From Aliidongia dinghuensis (GTDB taxonomy: Bacteria > Pseudomonadota > Alphaproteobacteria > ATCC43930 > CGMCC-115725): 64,000 nt of DNA. The DNA is taken from the NCBI RefSeq assembly GCF_014643535.1, contig NZ_BMJQ01000002.1, forward strand, positions 372,001 to 436,000, given 5' to 3'. Positions 8,618 to 17,660 of this stretch are shown piece by piece. Each line of letters begins with the position of its first letter. Positions within the stretch are counted from its first letter, which is position 1. Made by a program: the position numbers and the translations under genes. The notes beneath the pieces were generated by a model. It was given only the letters and a program-made list of their open reading frames with translations, did not search any database and was not told the DNA's origin.

Positions 8618-9577
8618 ATGACCAGGATTTTCGGCGCCGAGTCCACGACCGACGAGGTGCTCGCGGGCATCGATCTGTCGGGCAAGCGCGTGTTCGTCAC
8701 CGGCGTGTCGGCCGGTCTCGGCGTCGAGACGGCGCGTGCGCTCGCGGCGCGCGGCGCGCATGTGGTTGGCGCTGCGCGCGATCTTGCGAAGGCGCGGGCC
8801 GCGACCGCGGCAATTCATGGGCAGGCCACCGGCAGCGGCGGTTTGGATCTGGTGGCGCTCGACCTCGCGTCGCTTGCGAGCGTGCGCGCCTGTGCCGACG
8901 CGCTCGTCGCGGCCGGCGAGCCGTTCGATTTGGTGATCGCCAACGCCGGCGTGATGGCCTGCCCGCAGGGTGTCACGGCCGACGGCTTCGAGACCCAGTT
9001 CGGCACCAACCATCTCGGCCATTTCGCGCTGATCAACCGGATTGCATCCCTGCTGAAGCCGGGCGGCCGGCTGGTCAACCTGTCGTCGGCGGGCCATCGC
9101 TTCTCCGACGTCGATCTGGACGATCTCGGCTTCGCGCGCACGCCCTATACGCCGTTCGGCGCCTATGGCCGGTCAAAGACGGCCAATATCCTGTTCGCCG
9201 TGGAATTCGACCGGCGCCACCGGGGCCGGGGTATCCGCGCCACTGCCGTGCATCCGGGCGCGATCCAGACGGAACTCGGCCGATACATGACGGACGAGGT
9301 GAGAGAGCAGCTGATCGCGTCGATCAACGCGAACCGGCCGGCCGGGACGCCGGAGTTCAGCTACAAGACCGTGCCGCAGGGCGCTGCGACCTCGGTCTGG
9401 GCCGGCGTCGTGGCGTCGCCGGACGAGGTCGGCGGCCGCTATTGCGAGGACTGTCACGTGGCGGAATTGGTCGAGGGCGAGGGCATCCGCGCCGGGGTCC
9501 GGCCCTACGCCCTCGATCCCGAGCGCGCGAAGACGCTCTGGGCGAAGAGCGAGGCGCTGGTCGGCGAGCGCTTCTGA
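8618..9577 (+). CDS. Short-chain dehydrogenase/reductase
   Basis: A 319-residue Rossmann protein. The nucleotide motif is TGVSAGLG (residues 28-35), followed by DLASLASVRACADAL, the NAGVMA motif, LVNLSSAGHR with catalytic Ser, and YGRSK with the Tyr/Lys pair. Length and the long C-terminal lobe resemble the retinol-dehydrogenase/WWOX-like subgroup rather than FabG. AAGGAGG precedes the ATG at 8618, which fixes the start. The substrate is unknown. It is the likely target of the divergent AraC regulator. Confidence 0.87.
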   Translation: MTRIFGAESTTDEVLAGIDLSGKRVFVTGVSAGLGVETARALAARGAHVVGAARDLAKARAATAAIHGQATGSGGLDLVALDLASLASVRACADALVAAGEPFDLVIANAGVMACPQGVTADGFETQFGTNHLGHFALINRIASLLKPGGRLVNLSSAGHRFSDVDLDDLGFARTPYTPFGAYGRSKTANILFAVEFDRRHRGRGIRATAVHPGAIQTELGRYMTDEVREQLIASINANRPAGTPEFSYKTVPQGAATSVWAGVVASPDEVGGRYCEDCHVAELVEGEGIRAGVRPYALDPERAKTLWAKSEALVGERF

Positions 9578-9583
9578 GGGGGC

Positions 9584-10594
9584 CTAGAAGGACAGCTGCA
9601 CCTTGCAGCACTCGGTCGGCCGGTGCTCGAACACGTCGAACGCCGTCGCGAAATCCTGGAAGCCGTAGCGGTGCGTGATCAGCCGCTCCGGCTTCAGCCG
9701 GCCGGTAGCGAACCAGCTCAGCACCTTCTCGAACTTCCGGCTGTTGAGCCGGGAGGCGTGGATCGACAGTTCCTTGCTGGTGATCCGCTGCTGCACGACC
9801 GTCGAGGGATTGGCGGAAAAGCCCATGATGCCGATGCGGGCGGCGGGCGAGGCGATCTCGATCGCTTCGCTGAGGATCGCCGGATGGCAGGCGGCATCGA
9901 TGATCAGCGTCGGCCTGAGGCCGGCTGCCGCGAGCGCCGCCGGCAGCGGGGCGCGCGCCGTGTTGACGACGCGGTCGGCGCCGTTCGCCCGGGCGGCGTC
10001 GAGCCGCTCGTCGATCCGGTCGCACACAGTCAGATCCTTGACGCCATAGACGCCCTTCAGCACCTGGACGACGGTGAGCCCGATCGGGCCGGCGCCATAG
10101 ACGAGCGCCACGTCTTGGGCCAAGACGCGCGTTAGGTCGGTGATGTTGGCCGCGACCGAGAAGGGCTCGACCAGCGGCGCCTGCTCGTCCGACACGCCGT
10201 CCGGCACCGGCAGCGCATTGGCGGCCGGCACGCAGCAATATTCCGCGAAGCCGCCGTCGCGATGAACGCCCAGCACCTGCAGTTCCGTGCAGACGTTGGG
10301 GCGCCCGACCGAGCAGGGATAGCAGTGGCCACAGGCGATGACCGGGTCGACCACGACGCGGGTGCCGAGCGTCGCCGTGACGCCTGTCCCGACGGCGTCG
10401 ATCCGCCCGAAGAACTCGTGGCCGATGATGCGCGGATATTGGGCGAACGGGTTGCTGCCGTGGAGGATATGGACGTCCGAACCGCAGATGCCCGCGCGCT
10501 CGACGCGAACGCGCACCTCGCCAGGCCCGGGCTCCGGCGTCGCCCGCTCCAGTACCGTCAACTGTCCCGGCCGCTCCACGACGAGGCTCTTCAT
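9584..10594 (-). CDS. rspB: Zn-dependent alcohol dehydrogenase, RspB / L-galactonate dehydrogenase type
   Basis: A 336-residue MDR enzyme. Catalytic zinc ligands are AGICGSD (C37) and GHEFFG (H59, E60). Structural zinc cysteines are C88, C91, C94 and C102 in ACGHCYPCSVGRPNVC. The coenzyme motif is VYGAGPIGL. Extended similarity by memory to E. coli RspB (NPFA.YPR.IGHEFFG, VQVLKGVY, THRYGFQDFA, ending CCKVQLSF) is strong. The start at 10594 has GGGAGAG upstream. RspB-like enzymes oxidise hexonates, and the adjacent TRAP transporter and GntR regulator support a role in sugar-acid catabolism. Confidence 0.82.
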   Translation of the reverse strand: MKSLVVERPGQLTVLERATPEPGPGEVRVRVERAGICGSDVHILHGSNPFAQYPRIIGHEFFGRIDAVGTGVTATLGTRVVVDPVIACGHCYPCSVGRPNVCTELQVLGVHRDGGFAEYCCVPAANALPVPDGVSDEQAPLVEPFSVAANITDLTRVLAQDVALVYGAGPIGLTVVQVLKGVYGVKDLTVCDRIDERLDAARANGADRVVNTARAPLPAALAAAGLRPTLIIDAACHPAILSEAIEIASPAARIGIMGFSANPSTVVQQRITSKELSIHASRLNSRKFEKVLSWFATGRLKPERLITHRYGFQDFATAFDVFEHRPTECCKVQLSF

Positions 10595-11021
10595 CCCACT
10601 CTCCCGATCGCCAATCCCGGCAGCTGTCCGCAAGGCTGGCAGCCGCCGGCCCGATATAAAGGCTATCGATAAACGAACTGGGATACAAGCGGCGATGCAA
10701 AGTACGGCGCCGTCGCTGCCATAAACTGAAGATGGCGACGAAATTTCGGCGTATTTCCTTATAGATTGGTCGCTGCGACGCTCGATTGCGGCTTCATGCC
10801 GAATCGTAGCGCTTGCGCGCTGGTATCCTAGAGCGTAGGGTCGTCCTGCCAATGAAATCCCAAGCCGCCTTCGAGAGCGGCTGTTCGATGTGGAGGAACG
10901 CCGACTTGCTCCTGCCCCGATCCTGCCTTGCCGCACGGATCGCCCGGCATATCGGGCGGCCCCCCTCCCGTCGATCTCATCCCGACGGTTTCATGCGGCG
11001 CTCAAGGGAGGGAGAGAAGCA
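10595..11021. other. 427-bp divergent intergenic region, no gene seen
   Basis: The stretch separates rspB (minus) from dctP (plus). Open frames here are short and arginine-rich with no ribosome-binding site. It must hold the promoters of both transcription units. GGATAC near 10680 and its inverse GTATCC near 10824 could be half sites for the GntR regulator, but this is weak. Confidence 0.5.
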
Positions 11022-12032
11022 ATGAGCATTTCGCGGCGTGAATTCGGCATGTCGGTCCTCGCGGCCGGCGTGGTCGCAGCCGGTTTCGGGATCCAGCGTG
11101 CGTCCGCGGCGGCGAAGTACCGACTGCGCTACGGCACGGCCTTCCCGAACAGCCATCCCGGCGCCAAGCGCATCATGGAAGCCGCCGAGGCGATCAAGAA
11201 GACGACCGACGGCCTGGTCGAGCTTCAGGTCTATCCGAGCAGCCAGCTGGGCGGCGAAGCCGACATGTTCTCGCAGACCCGGTCAGGCGCGCTCGACTTC
11301 ATGTCCACTTCGGGCGTCAACCAGACCGTGGTGCCGGTCGGCGGGATCAACGCCGTGGCGTTCGCGTTCGAGAGCTACGACAAGGTCTGGGCCGCCATGG
11401 ACGGCGATCTCGGCAATCATGTGCGCGCCGCCTTCGGCAAGGCCGGCCTGCATGTCATGCCGAAGAGCCTCGACAACGGCTATCGCAACATCACGTCCTC
11501 GGCGAAGCCGATCGTGACGCCGGACGATCTCAAGGGCTTCAAGATCCGCGTGCCGGGCAACCCGCTCTGGGTGACCCTGTTCAAGACGCTGGGCGCCTCG
11601 CCGACGCCGATCGATTTCGGCGAACTTTATGCCGCGCTGCAGACCAAGATCGTCGACGGCGAGGAGAATCCGCTGGCGCTGATCCAGAGCGCCAAGCTCT
11701 ACGAGGTGCAGAAATACATCTCGCTGACCGGGCACATCTGGGACGGGCACTATATCTTCGCGAACGGCGACAAATGGGCGAGCCTGCCCCCGGACGCGCA
11801 GAAGGCGATCACCGAGGCGCTCAGCCAGGCGGCCGATCTCGAGCGCCAGGACATCCAGCACTTCAACGAGCAGGTGTCGGCGGAAATGACGAACTCGGGC
11901 GTCACCATCAACAAGGTCGACACCAAGCCGTTCCGCGACGCGCTGCGCAACGGCGGCTACTACAGCGACTGGAAGGCCAAGTTCGGACCGGAGGCCTGGG
12001 CGCTCTTGGAGAAATATTCGGGCCCGCTCTGA
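11022..12032 (+). CDS. dctP: TRAP transporter substrate-binding protein DctP
   Basis: A 336-residue periplasmic protein with a twin-arginine-like signal (SRREFGMSVLAAGVVAAG, cleavage near ASA). DctP features are visible: YGTAFPNSHPGAKR, VYPSSQLGGEADM, the conserved arginine in LKGFKIRVPGNPLW, and ELYAALQTKIVDGEENPL. The start at 11022 has AAGGGAGGGAGAG upstream; the upstream extension is not coding. It delivers an organic or sugar acid to the DctQM permease encoded 59 bp downstream. Confidence 0.93.
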   Translation: MSISRREFGMSVLAAGVVAAGFGIQRASAAAKYRLRYGTAFPNSHPGAKRIMEAAEAIKKTTDGLVELQVYPSSQLGGEADMFSQTRSGALDFMSTSGVNQTVVPVGGINAVAFAFESYDKVWAAMDGDLGNHVRAAFGKAGLHVMPKSLDNGYRNITSSAKPIVTPDDLKGFKIRVPGNPLWVTLFKTLGASPTPIDFGELYAALQTKIVDGEENPLALIQSAKLYEVQKYISLTGHIWDGHYIFANGDKWASLPPDAQKAITEALSQAADLERQDIQHFNEQVSAEMTNSGVTINKVDTKPFRDALRNGGYYSDWKAKFGPEAWALLEKYSGPL

Positions 12033-12091
12033 GCGGCGCCTGACCCCGCTCACGACGTCTCGCTCCAGGGCCGTAGCCGAGGAGAACACCC

Positions 12092-13945
12092 ATGGAAATC
12101 GCGACCGCGTCGCTCGCCCCGCCCGGCCTGTTCGCCCGGTTCGACCGGCTGCTCGGGATGACCGTCGAAGCCGCGGCCGCCCTCCTCGTCGTGGCCGAGG
12201 CCGTTCTCCTCGGCTGGGCGACCACGGCGCGCTATCTGTTCAACAGCCCGCTCACCTGGTCCGACGAGCTCGCGACCGTGCTGTTCGTGTGGCTGTCGAT
12301 GCTGGGATCCGTGGTGGCGCTCCGGCGCGGCGAGCACATGCGGCTCACGACCTTCGTGCGCAACATGCCGCCCGCTTGGCGGGCGCGCGCCGACGCGCTG
12401 GGCCTGGTCCTGGTCTCTGCGGTCCTGGTGGCGCTCATCCCGCCCAGCCTGAAGCATGTGCAGAACCACCTGGAGGGTGCGACGCCGGTCCTCGAAATCA
12501 GCGAGGCCTGGCGCGAGGCGGCGCTGCTGGTCGGCACCGCCCTCATGCTGGTGACGGCGATCGACAAGCTCGTGCAGCATGCGACACCGCTGCAGGTCGC
12601 GGGCTCGCTTGCGGTCATGATGGTCATGGGCGGCGGGCTCTACCTCGCCATGCCGCTCTTCGACGATCTCGGCAACTACAACCTGCTGATCTTCTTCCTG
12701 GGGCTCTTGAGCTTCTGCATGATGCTCGGCATGCCGATCGCCTTGTCCTTCGTGCTGGCGACGGTCGCCTACCTGCATTTCACGTCGACCATCCCGCTGT
12801 CGATCGTGCCGGCCCGGCTCAGCGCCGGCATGTCGAACCTCGTGCTGCTGGCCGTGCCGATGTTCGTGCTGCTGGGCGCGCTCATCGAGGTGGCCGGGCT
12901 CGCCCGGGCGATGATCGCCTTCCTGGTCTCGCTGGTCGGGCACCTGCGCGGCGGCCTGCAATATGTCCTCCTGGGCGCCATGTATCTCGTCTCCGGCATC
13001 TCCGGCGCCAAGGCGGCCGACATGGCGGCGATCGCGCCGGCGCTGTTCCCGGAGATGCGCAAGCGCGGCAACCGCCACGGCGACCTGGTCTCGCTCTTGT
13101 CGGCCTCGGCCGTCATGTCCGAAACGATCCCGCCGTCGATCGTGCTCATCACCGTCGGATCGGTGACCGGCGTCTCGATCGCGGCGCTGTTCACCGGCGG
13201 CCTGCTGCCGGCGGTGGTCGGCATGATCGCGCTCTGCTTCGTCGTGTTCATGCAGACCCGGCGGGAGGACATGAGCAGCGCGCGGCGGGTCGATGGCCGG
13301 ACCCGCCTCAAGCTCTTCGTGTGGGCGGTGCCCGGCCTGGGATTGCCGATCGTGATCCGGACCGCCGTCGTCGACGGCATTGCGACCGCGACCGAGGTCG
13401 CGACCATCGGCGTCATCTACACGATCCTCGTCGGCATCTTCGTCTATCGTGAGTTCGACTGGCGCAAGGTCTATCCGATCCTGGTCGATACCGCCTCGCT
13501 GTCGGGCGCCATCCTGCTCGTGGTCGGGGCCGCGACCGGGTTGGCCTGGGCGCTGACGCAGTCGGGCTTCTCGCAGGACCTGGTGGCGGCGATGGCGGGC
13601 ATGCCGGGCGGACGCTGGGGCTTCGTCGCGATCTCGGCCGTCATGTTCGTCATCCTGGGCAGCGTGCTCGAGGGCGTGCCGGCCATCGTGCTGTTCGGGC
13701 CGCTCTTGTTCCCGATCGCCCGGCTGATGCATGTGAACGAGGTCTATTACGCGATCGTCGCCGTCTTCTCGATGGGGCTCGGGCTGTTCACGCCGCCGTT
13801 CGGCGTCGGCTTCTATCTCGCCTGCGCGATCGGCCGGGCCTCGCCCGACGATGTCATCCGCCATGTCTGGCCGCATCTGGCCGCGCTCGTCGTGGCACTC
13901 ATCCTGATCATCGCCATCCCGTGGATCTCGATCGGCTTCCTTTGA
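12092..13945 (+). CDS. Fused TRAP transporter permease DctQM
   Basis: A 617-residue membrane protein. Residues 1-170 are a DctQ-type small subunit with four helices (ARYLFNSPLTWSDELATVLF is typical). From about 190 on it is the 12-helix DctM large subunit (LGMPIALSFVLATVAYL, YLVSGISGAKAADMAAIAP, PPSIVLITVGSVTG, LGLFTPPFGVGFYLA). Fusion of Q and M is known in TRAP systems. Together with DctP it imports a solute using the sodium or proton gradient. The 656-residue open frame on the other strand is a composition artefact. Confidence 0.93.
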   Translation: MEIATASLAPPGLFARFDRLLGMTVEAAAALLVVAEAVLLGWATTARYLFNSPLTWSDELATVLFVWLSMLGSVVALRRGEHMRLTTFVRNMPPAWRARADALGLVLVSAVLVALIPPSLKHVQNHLEGATPVLEISEAWREAALLVGTALMLVTAIDKLVQHATPLQVAGSLAVMMVMGGGLYLAMPLFDDLGNYNLLIFFLGLLSFCMMLGMPIALSFVLATVAYLHFTSTIPLSIVPARLSAGMSNLVLLAVPMFVLLGALIEVAGLARAMIAFLVSLVGHLRGGLQYVLLGAMYLVSGISGAKAADMAAIAPALFPEMRKRGNRHGDLVSLLSASAVMSETIPPSIVLITVGSVTGVSIAALFTGGLLPAVVGMIALCFVVFMQTRREDMSSARRVDGRTRLKLFVWAVPGLGLPIVIRTAVVDGIATATEVATIGVIYTILVGIFVYREFDWRKVYPILVDTASLSGAILLVVGAATGLAWALTQSGFSQDLVAAMAGMPGGRWGFVAISAVMFVILGSVLEGVPAIVLFGPLLFPIARLMHVNEVYYAIVAVFSMGLGLFTPPFGVGFYLACAIGRASPDDVIRHVWPHLAALVVALILIIAIPWISIGFL

Positions 13946-14040
13946 CGGCACAATCGGATGGATGATTGACAGCAAAGGGCGGCGACCGATCCGCCTCGCA
14001 CTCGCCGACCCGTACTCCATGGAGCCGACCCGCCTTGGCC

Positions 14041-14742
14041 ATGAACGATACCGATCGACAGAGCGGCCGACTGGCAGACCAGGTCTACGAGCGCCTGCTG
14101 GGCGATATCGTGCGCGGCACGCTGCCGCCGGGCACGCCGATGGCGGAGCTCGACCTGTGCCAGCGGCTGGGCGTCAGCCGCACGCCGGTGCGCGAGGCGC
14201 TCATCAAGCTTGCCGACGCCGACCTCGTCCGCATCCTGCCGCAGCGCGGCAGCTTCGTGGCGCCGATCTCGTTCGAGGCGTTCCGCAACGCTCAGTTCAT
14301 CCGCGAGCATCTCGAATGCGCGCTCGTCGGCGAGGCGGTTCGCTATATCGACGCGACGTCACTGCGCGAGCTGACCGAGATCATCGAGCGCCAGGACGAG
14401 GCCGCCGCGGCCGGCCAGAGCGAGGCGTTCTACGAGCATGACGAGGCGTTCCACGACGCGATTGCGCGGCTGAGCCGCTATGTCGGCGTATGGACGGTGA
14501 TCCGCCAGACCAAGATCCATTTCGATCGCGTGCGCCATCTGACGCTGGTCCTGGACGCCGACCACATCCCGCTCCTGATCGAGCAGCATCGCGAGATCCT
14601 GGACGGGCTCGCCAACTGCAACGAGGCGCAGGCCGTCGCCGCCATGCGCCGCCATCTGCGCGAGGTGTTCCGCCGTGCGAACGCGGTGATCGCCCAGCAG
14701 GAAAGTCTGACCAAGCTCAGGGCGCAGCGCGCGGCCGGCTGA
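14041..14742 (+). CDS. GntR-family (FCD) transcriptional regulator
   Basis: A 233-residue protein with an N-terminal GntR winged helix (LADQVYERLLGDIVRGTLPP, LGVSRTPVREALIKL, then ILPQRGSFVAP). Its C-terminal helical FCD ligand domain has metal-site residues (FYEHDEAFHDAIA, HREILDGLANCN, AAMRRHLREVF). The start at 14041 (MNDTDRQSG) is taken because the upstream extension is unlike the family. It follows dctQM in the same direction and probably controls the rspB-TRAP sugar-acid module. Its 3' end overlaps the convergent lasso B2 gene by 26 bp. Confidence 0.88.
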   Translation: MNDTDRQSGRLADQVYERLLGDIVRGTLPPGTPMAELDLCQRLGVSRTPVREALIKLADADLVRILPQRGSFVAPISFEAFRNAQFIREHLECALVGEAVRYIDATSLRELTEIIERQDEAAAAGQSEAFYEHDEAFHDAIARLSRYVGVWTVIRQTKIHFDRVRHLTLVLDADHIPLLIEQHREILDGLANCNEAQAVAAMRRHLREVFRRANAVIAQQESLTKLRAQRAAG

Positions 14743-15190
14743 GCGGAAAGCGTGCCAGCACCGCAAACCGGCCGGCCACCTCGCCGCCGATCACGTCGAG
14801 GGCGCCGGCCCTGACCCAGACATGGGCGGCCAGCCCCTTCGCCGCCCCTGCTTGGGTCAAGGTCGGCGCCGTGCCGTAATAGAGCACGGATGGGACGCCC
14901 CTGCGCCGCAGCATCCAGTGCGCGGCGACGCCCTGCTGGAAGCAGACCGCCCGCCATGGCACGCGCCTGGCGCCGGCGACCACGGCCCAGCGGACGCGGG
15001 TGATCAGCGCCTCCGGCATGTCGGCCAACGGCGCCGCCGCGCTGTCGCCGCGGCCGAGCAGCCGGACCAGCCAGCGAAACGGCAGCGCCGCGATCGCGAC
15101 CCGGGCGATCGCCAGCAGGAGGACCGCCTCGCACAGGAGCGCGCGATCGGGCCAGGCGAGCCGCCGCCACTTGCGCAGTGCCGCCGTCAT
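14717..15190 (-). CDS. Lasso-peptide biosynthesis B2 protein (leader peptidase)
   Basis: A 157-residue protein of the transglutaminase-like family that removes the leader peptide in lasso-peptide maturation. The papain-like triad is visible as C83 (PWRAVCFQQG), H123 (LAAHVWVRAG) and D132 (GALDVIGGE). WMLRRRGVPSVLYYG is typical of the family. The start at 15190 is chosen over 15202 because AGGA lies about 10 bp upstream of it. It is 19 bp after the DUF6916 gene on the same strand. It is the first recognisable gene of the RiPP locus that extends to 23823. Confidence 0.9.
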   Translation of the reverse strand: MTAALRKWRRLAWPDRALLCEAVLLLAIARVAIAALPFRWLVRLLGRGDSAAAPLADMPEALITRVRWAVVAGARRVPWRAVCFQQGVAAHWMLRRRGVPSVLYYGTAPTLTQAGAAKGLAAHVWVRAGALDVIGGEVAGRFAVLARFPLSRPRAAP

Positions 15191-15209
15191 GGCGCTGCCC
15201 ATCCTGTGG

Positions 15210-15497
15210 TCAACTGAAGACCGCCTGATAGAGGAAGCCGTCGCCATGCCGGCCGATCGGCACGAGGAAGATCGCCATCTCGCCCAGGCTGTCATGCATG
15301 AGCCGGTGCGTTCTCTGGGCAAGGCAGGCGGGACCGGGACCCGCGAACTGCAGCTGGAACGGGCTTGCGCCGTCTCGGCCGGTCGGTCCGGGCAGAGCCC
15401 CCGCCTCGATGAGGGCGATCGCCATGCTGGCGTTCTCGCCGATGTCGACCGAGAAGGTCTCGCCCAGGTGGGGGACGAATGTCTCCAGCGCCCACAT
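15210..15497 (-). CDS. DUF6916-like small protein
   Basis: A 95-residue protein with an excellent ribosome site (GGAGGACGC-ATG). The fold looks all-beta: FVPHLGETFSVDIG, SPFQLQFAGPG and EMAIFLVPIGRHGDGFLYQA. It ends in the AVF tail I associate with DUF6916. Proteins of this family recur near tail-collar (MdpB-like) and lasso-type genes, as here, but their function is unknown. It is cotranscribed with the B2 protease and divergent from the PqqD-kinase-sulfotransferase operon. Confidence 0.7.
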   Translation of the reverse strand: MWALETFVPHLGETFSVDIGENASMAIALIEAGALPGPTGRDGASPFQLQFAGPGPACLAQRTHRLMHDSLGEMAIFLVPIGRHGDGFLYQAVFS

Positions 15498-15604
15498 GCG
15501 TCCTCCAGCGACGGTCGCCTACCGCATTTCGCTCAAATTGAACTTAAACTCGAGTGCAACCCCTGGCAATATCGGGGCGCTTCGCTCCGTTCGAGGGGGG
15601 ATCC

Positions 15605-15895
15605 ATGACCGTCGAATTGTCTGACACGTCAAGGGTTGCGCGCGGCCAAGGACATTTGAGCGCCGACATGGGCACGCAGACCGTTCTGATGAGTATCGAT
15701 CACGGGAAATATATCGGCCTCGACGCGGTCGGTACCGCGATCTGGCAGCGGCTGGCCGAGCCGGTCAGCGTGCGGGATCTCTGCGCGCAGCTGATGAGCG
15801 CCTTCACCGCCGACGCGGCGGAACTGCGGCGCGACGTGCTGGCCTTCCTCACGCGTCTTCACGCCTACGGGCTCGTCGATATCGATCCGGCCTGA
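15605..15895 (+). CDS. PqqD-like RiPP recognition element (lasso B1)
   Basis: A 96-residue PqqD-family protein (ADMGTQTVLMSIDHGKYIGL, GTAIWQRLAEPVSVRDLCAQ, RDVLAFLTRLHAYGLVDI). As the RRE (B1) it binds the precursor leader and presents it to the B2 protease and cyclase. The start at 15605 has GAGGGGGGATCC upstream. It lies 1 bp before the kinase gene, forming an operon with the kinase and sulfotransferase. The matching leader motif in the precursors here is WQAPVIE. Confidence 0.9.
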   Translation: MTVELSDTSRVARGQGHLSADMGTQTVLMSIDHGKYIGLDAVGTAIWQRLAEPVSVRDLCAQLMSAFTADAAELRRDVLAFLTRLHAYGLVDIDPA

Positions 15896-15896
15896 C

Positions 15897-16820
15897 ATGG
15901 CCATGCCGGCCGGGCCGGACGGCTATCTTTGCGGCTGGCGCGTCCGCTCGGAGCTGCCGCTGCCGGAACTCTCGCCCTGGCAGGGGATCGACCGGCCACC
16001 GGACATCACCGTTCGTTTCGGGCCGGTTCCGGAGCAGCTGCCGGACGTCGTCGGCGAGACTCCGTTCATGCAGATCGGGCGCGACGGCAGCGGTCTCCTG
16101 CGGATCGACGCGGTCGGCGGCTATCTCGTGCGTCGGGACGAGGTGGTGATCGAGCCCCGGGCGGGCGCCACGGACGCCGAACTCCGGCTGTTTCTGCTCG
16201 GGTCGGCGCTGGGCATTCTCTGCCACCGGCGCGGGCTCTTGCCGCTGCACGCCGCGAGCATCGGCTGCGATGGCGCGGCGGTCGCCTTCGCCGGCCCGTC
16301 GGGCGCCGGCAAATCGACGCTGGCGGCCGCCCTGGCCCAACGGGGCTACCCGCTGCTGTCGGACGACGTCTGTGTGATCGATGCCCATGCCGCCGACGGT
16401 CCCGTGGTGCTGCCGGCATTTCCCCGGCTGAAGCTCTGGCACGATTCGCTGACGGCGCTCGATCTCGCGGCCGAAGGGCTCGAGCGCAACCGTCGGTTCC
16501 AGGAGAAATACCATTATCTGGCGCGGCAGGGGGATGTCGCAGGGCCTGTGCCGCTGGCGGCGATCTATCTGCTGGAGACGGTATCCGCGGGCGAGGACTG
16601 GTCCGTCCAGCGGATCGAGAAGCCGTTCGAGGCCGTGCGCGCGTTGCACGACCAGGTCTTCCGGCGATCCGTCGCGGTGGCGCTCGGCTATACGAACGCC
16701 CTGTTCCATGCCGAAACGCAGATCGCCGCGCGCGTCCCGGTCCTGCGTTGGCGCCGGCGCAAGGACTTCGCGCGGCTCAACGAGGACGTGGCGCGACTGG
16801 CCCAATCCTGGATCGCATGA
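15897..16820 (+). CDS. HPr-kinase-like RiPP-tailoring kinase
   Basis: A 307-residue protein with an HprK/serine-kinase C-terminal domain. LLPLHAASI precedes a Walker A GPSGAGKST (133-141). YPLLSDDVCVID carries the paired aspartates, and FPRLKLW follows. Proteins of this layout in lasso clusters (the paeninodin PadK type) phosphorylate the C-terminal serine of the precursor peptide. Both precursors here end in Ser-Ser, which fits. The stop overlaps the sulfotransferase ATG (ATGA, 16817-16820). Confidence 0.85.
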   Translation: MAMPAGPDGYLCGWRVRSELPLPELSPWQGIDRPPDITVRFGPVPEQLPDVVGETPFMQIGRDGSGLLRIDAVGGYLVRRDEVVIEPRAGATDAELRLFLLGSALGILCHRRGLLPLHAASIGCDGAAVAFAGPSGAGKSTLAAALAQRGYPLLSDDVCVIDAHAADGPVVLPAFPRLKLWHDSLTALDLAAEGLERNRRFQEKYHYLARQGDVAGPVPLAAIYLLETVSAGEDWSVQRIEKPFEAVRALHDQVFRRSVAVALGYTNALFHAETQIAARVPVLRWRRRKDFARLNEDVARLAQSWIA

Positions 16821-17653
16821 GCGGCCTGATACTCCTCGCGTCATATCCCAAGTCGGGCAATACCTGGATGCGGCTCGTGCTCGAGACGCTGCGCCGGGAG
16901 GGGCAGCGGCCGGCGCTCGACGCGCTCGGCATCGAGAGTGCCGCGGCCAGGCTCAGGTACGACCAGGCGCTCGACATCGAGACTTCGGACCTGAGCCCGC
17001 TCGAAATCGCCCGCGCGCGGCCGTGGGTTTCGGCGCAGTGCCGGGCCGCAGCCGATGGCCGGATCCTGAAGATGCACGATGCCAATCTGACGCCCCCCGG
17101 CGCAGCGGGCCCGCCGTTCGACCCAGGCGCCGTCGATCGCGTGCTCTACATCGTACGTGACCCGCGCGATGTGGCGCTGTCGTTCGCGCGCCATTTCGGG
17201 TTTTCGCTCGACCAGGCGGTCGCAAGCCTTGCGGATACAGCTTTCTGGATGGGGCGGTCGGAAACCGGCCTCAACCCGAACCTAGAGCAATTCCTGTCGA
17301 GCTGGAGCCGGCATGTCGAAAGCTGGCTCGACGCGCCTGGCCTGACGATCCTGTGCCTGCGTTATGAGGACCTGCTGCAGGCGCCGCTCGAAAGCTTCGC
17401 CGCGGCTGCGCGCTTCTTCGGTCTGCCGGCCGATGCCGATTTGCTCGGCCGGGCCGTCGATGCTTGCGCGTTCGCGGCACTCGCCGCGGAGGAGCGCGCG
17501 CTGGGGTTCCGTGAAAGGCATTGGGATGCGGCCGCACCATTCTTCTATCGCGGCAGGGCGGGTGCCTGGCGCGAGGGCCTGCCGGCGGCGCTCGTCGAGG
17601 CGATCGGGCGCGACCACGGGCCGGTCATGCGCCGGCTCGGCTACGAGGCGTGA
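16817..17653 (+). CDS. PAPS-dependent sulfotransferase in the RiPP locus
   Basis: A 278-residue protein. YPKSGNTWMRL (residues 10-20) is the 5'-phosphosulfate loop and YIVRDPRDVALSFARHF the 3'-phosphate motif. LCLRYEDLLQAP and a C-terminal FFYRGRAGAWREGL (RxGxxGxW-like) complete the fold. The gene is translationally coupled to the kinase, so the likely substrate is the same peptide (a Ser, Thr or its phosphate), though this is inference. It converges with the cyclase gene, leaving only 7 bp between stops. Confidence 0.85.
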   Translation: MSGLILLASYPKSGNTWMRLVLETLRREGQRPALDALGIESAAARLRYDQALDIETSDLSPLEIARARPWVSAQCRAAADGRILKMHDANLTPPGAAGPPFDPGAVDRVLYIVRDPRDVALSFARHFGFSLDQAVASLADTAFWMGRSETGLNPNLEQFLSSWSRHVESWLDAPGLTILCLRYEDLLQAPLESFAAAARFFGLPADADLLGRAVDACAFAALAAEERALGFRERHWDAAAPFFYRGRAGAWREGLPAALVEAIGRDHGPVMRRLGYEA

Positions 17654-17660
17654 CGCGCGC

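Noticed and set aside
12050-14020. 656-codon minus-strand frame opposite dctQM
   Set aside because: Composition of His/Arg/Asp/Gln from antisense GC bias; the plus strand encodes an obvious TRAP permease.
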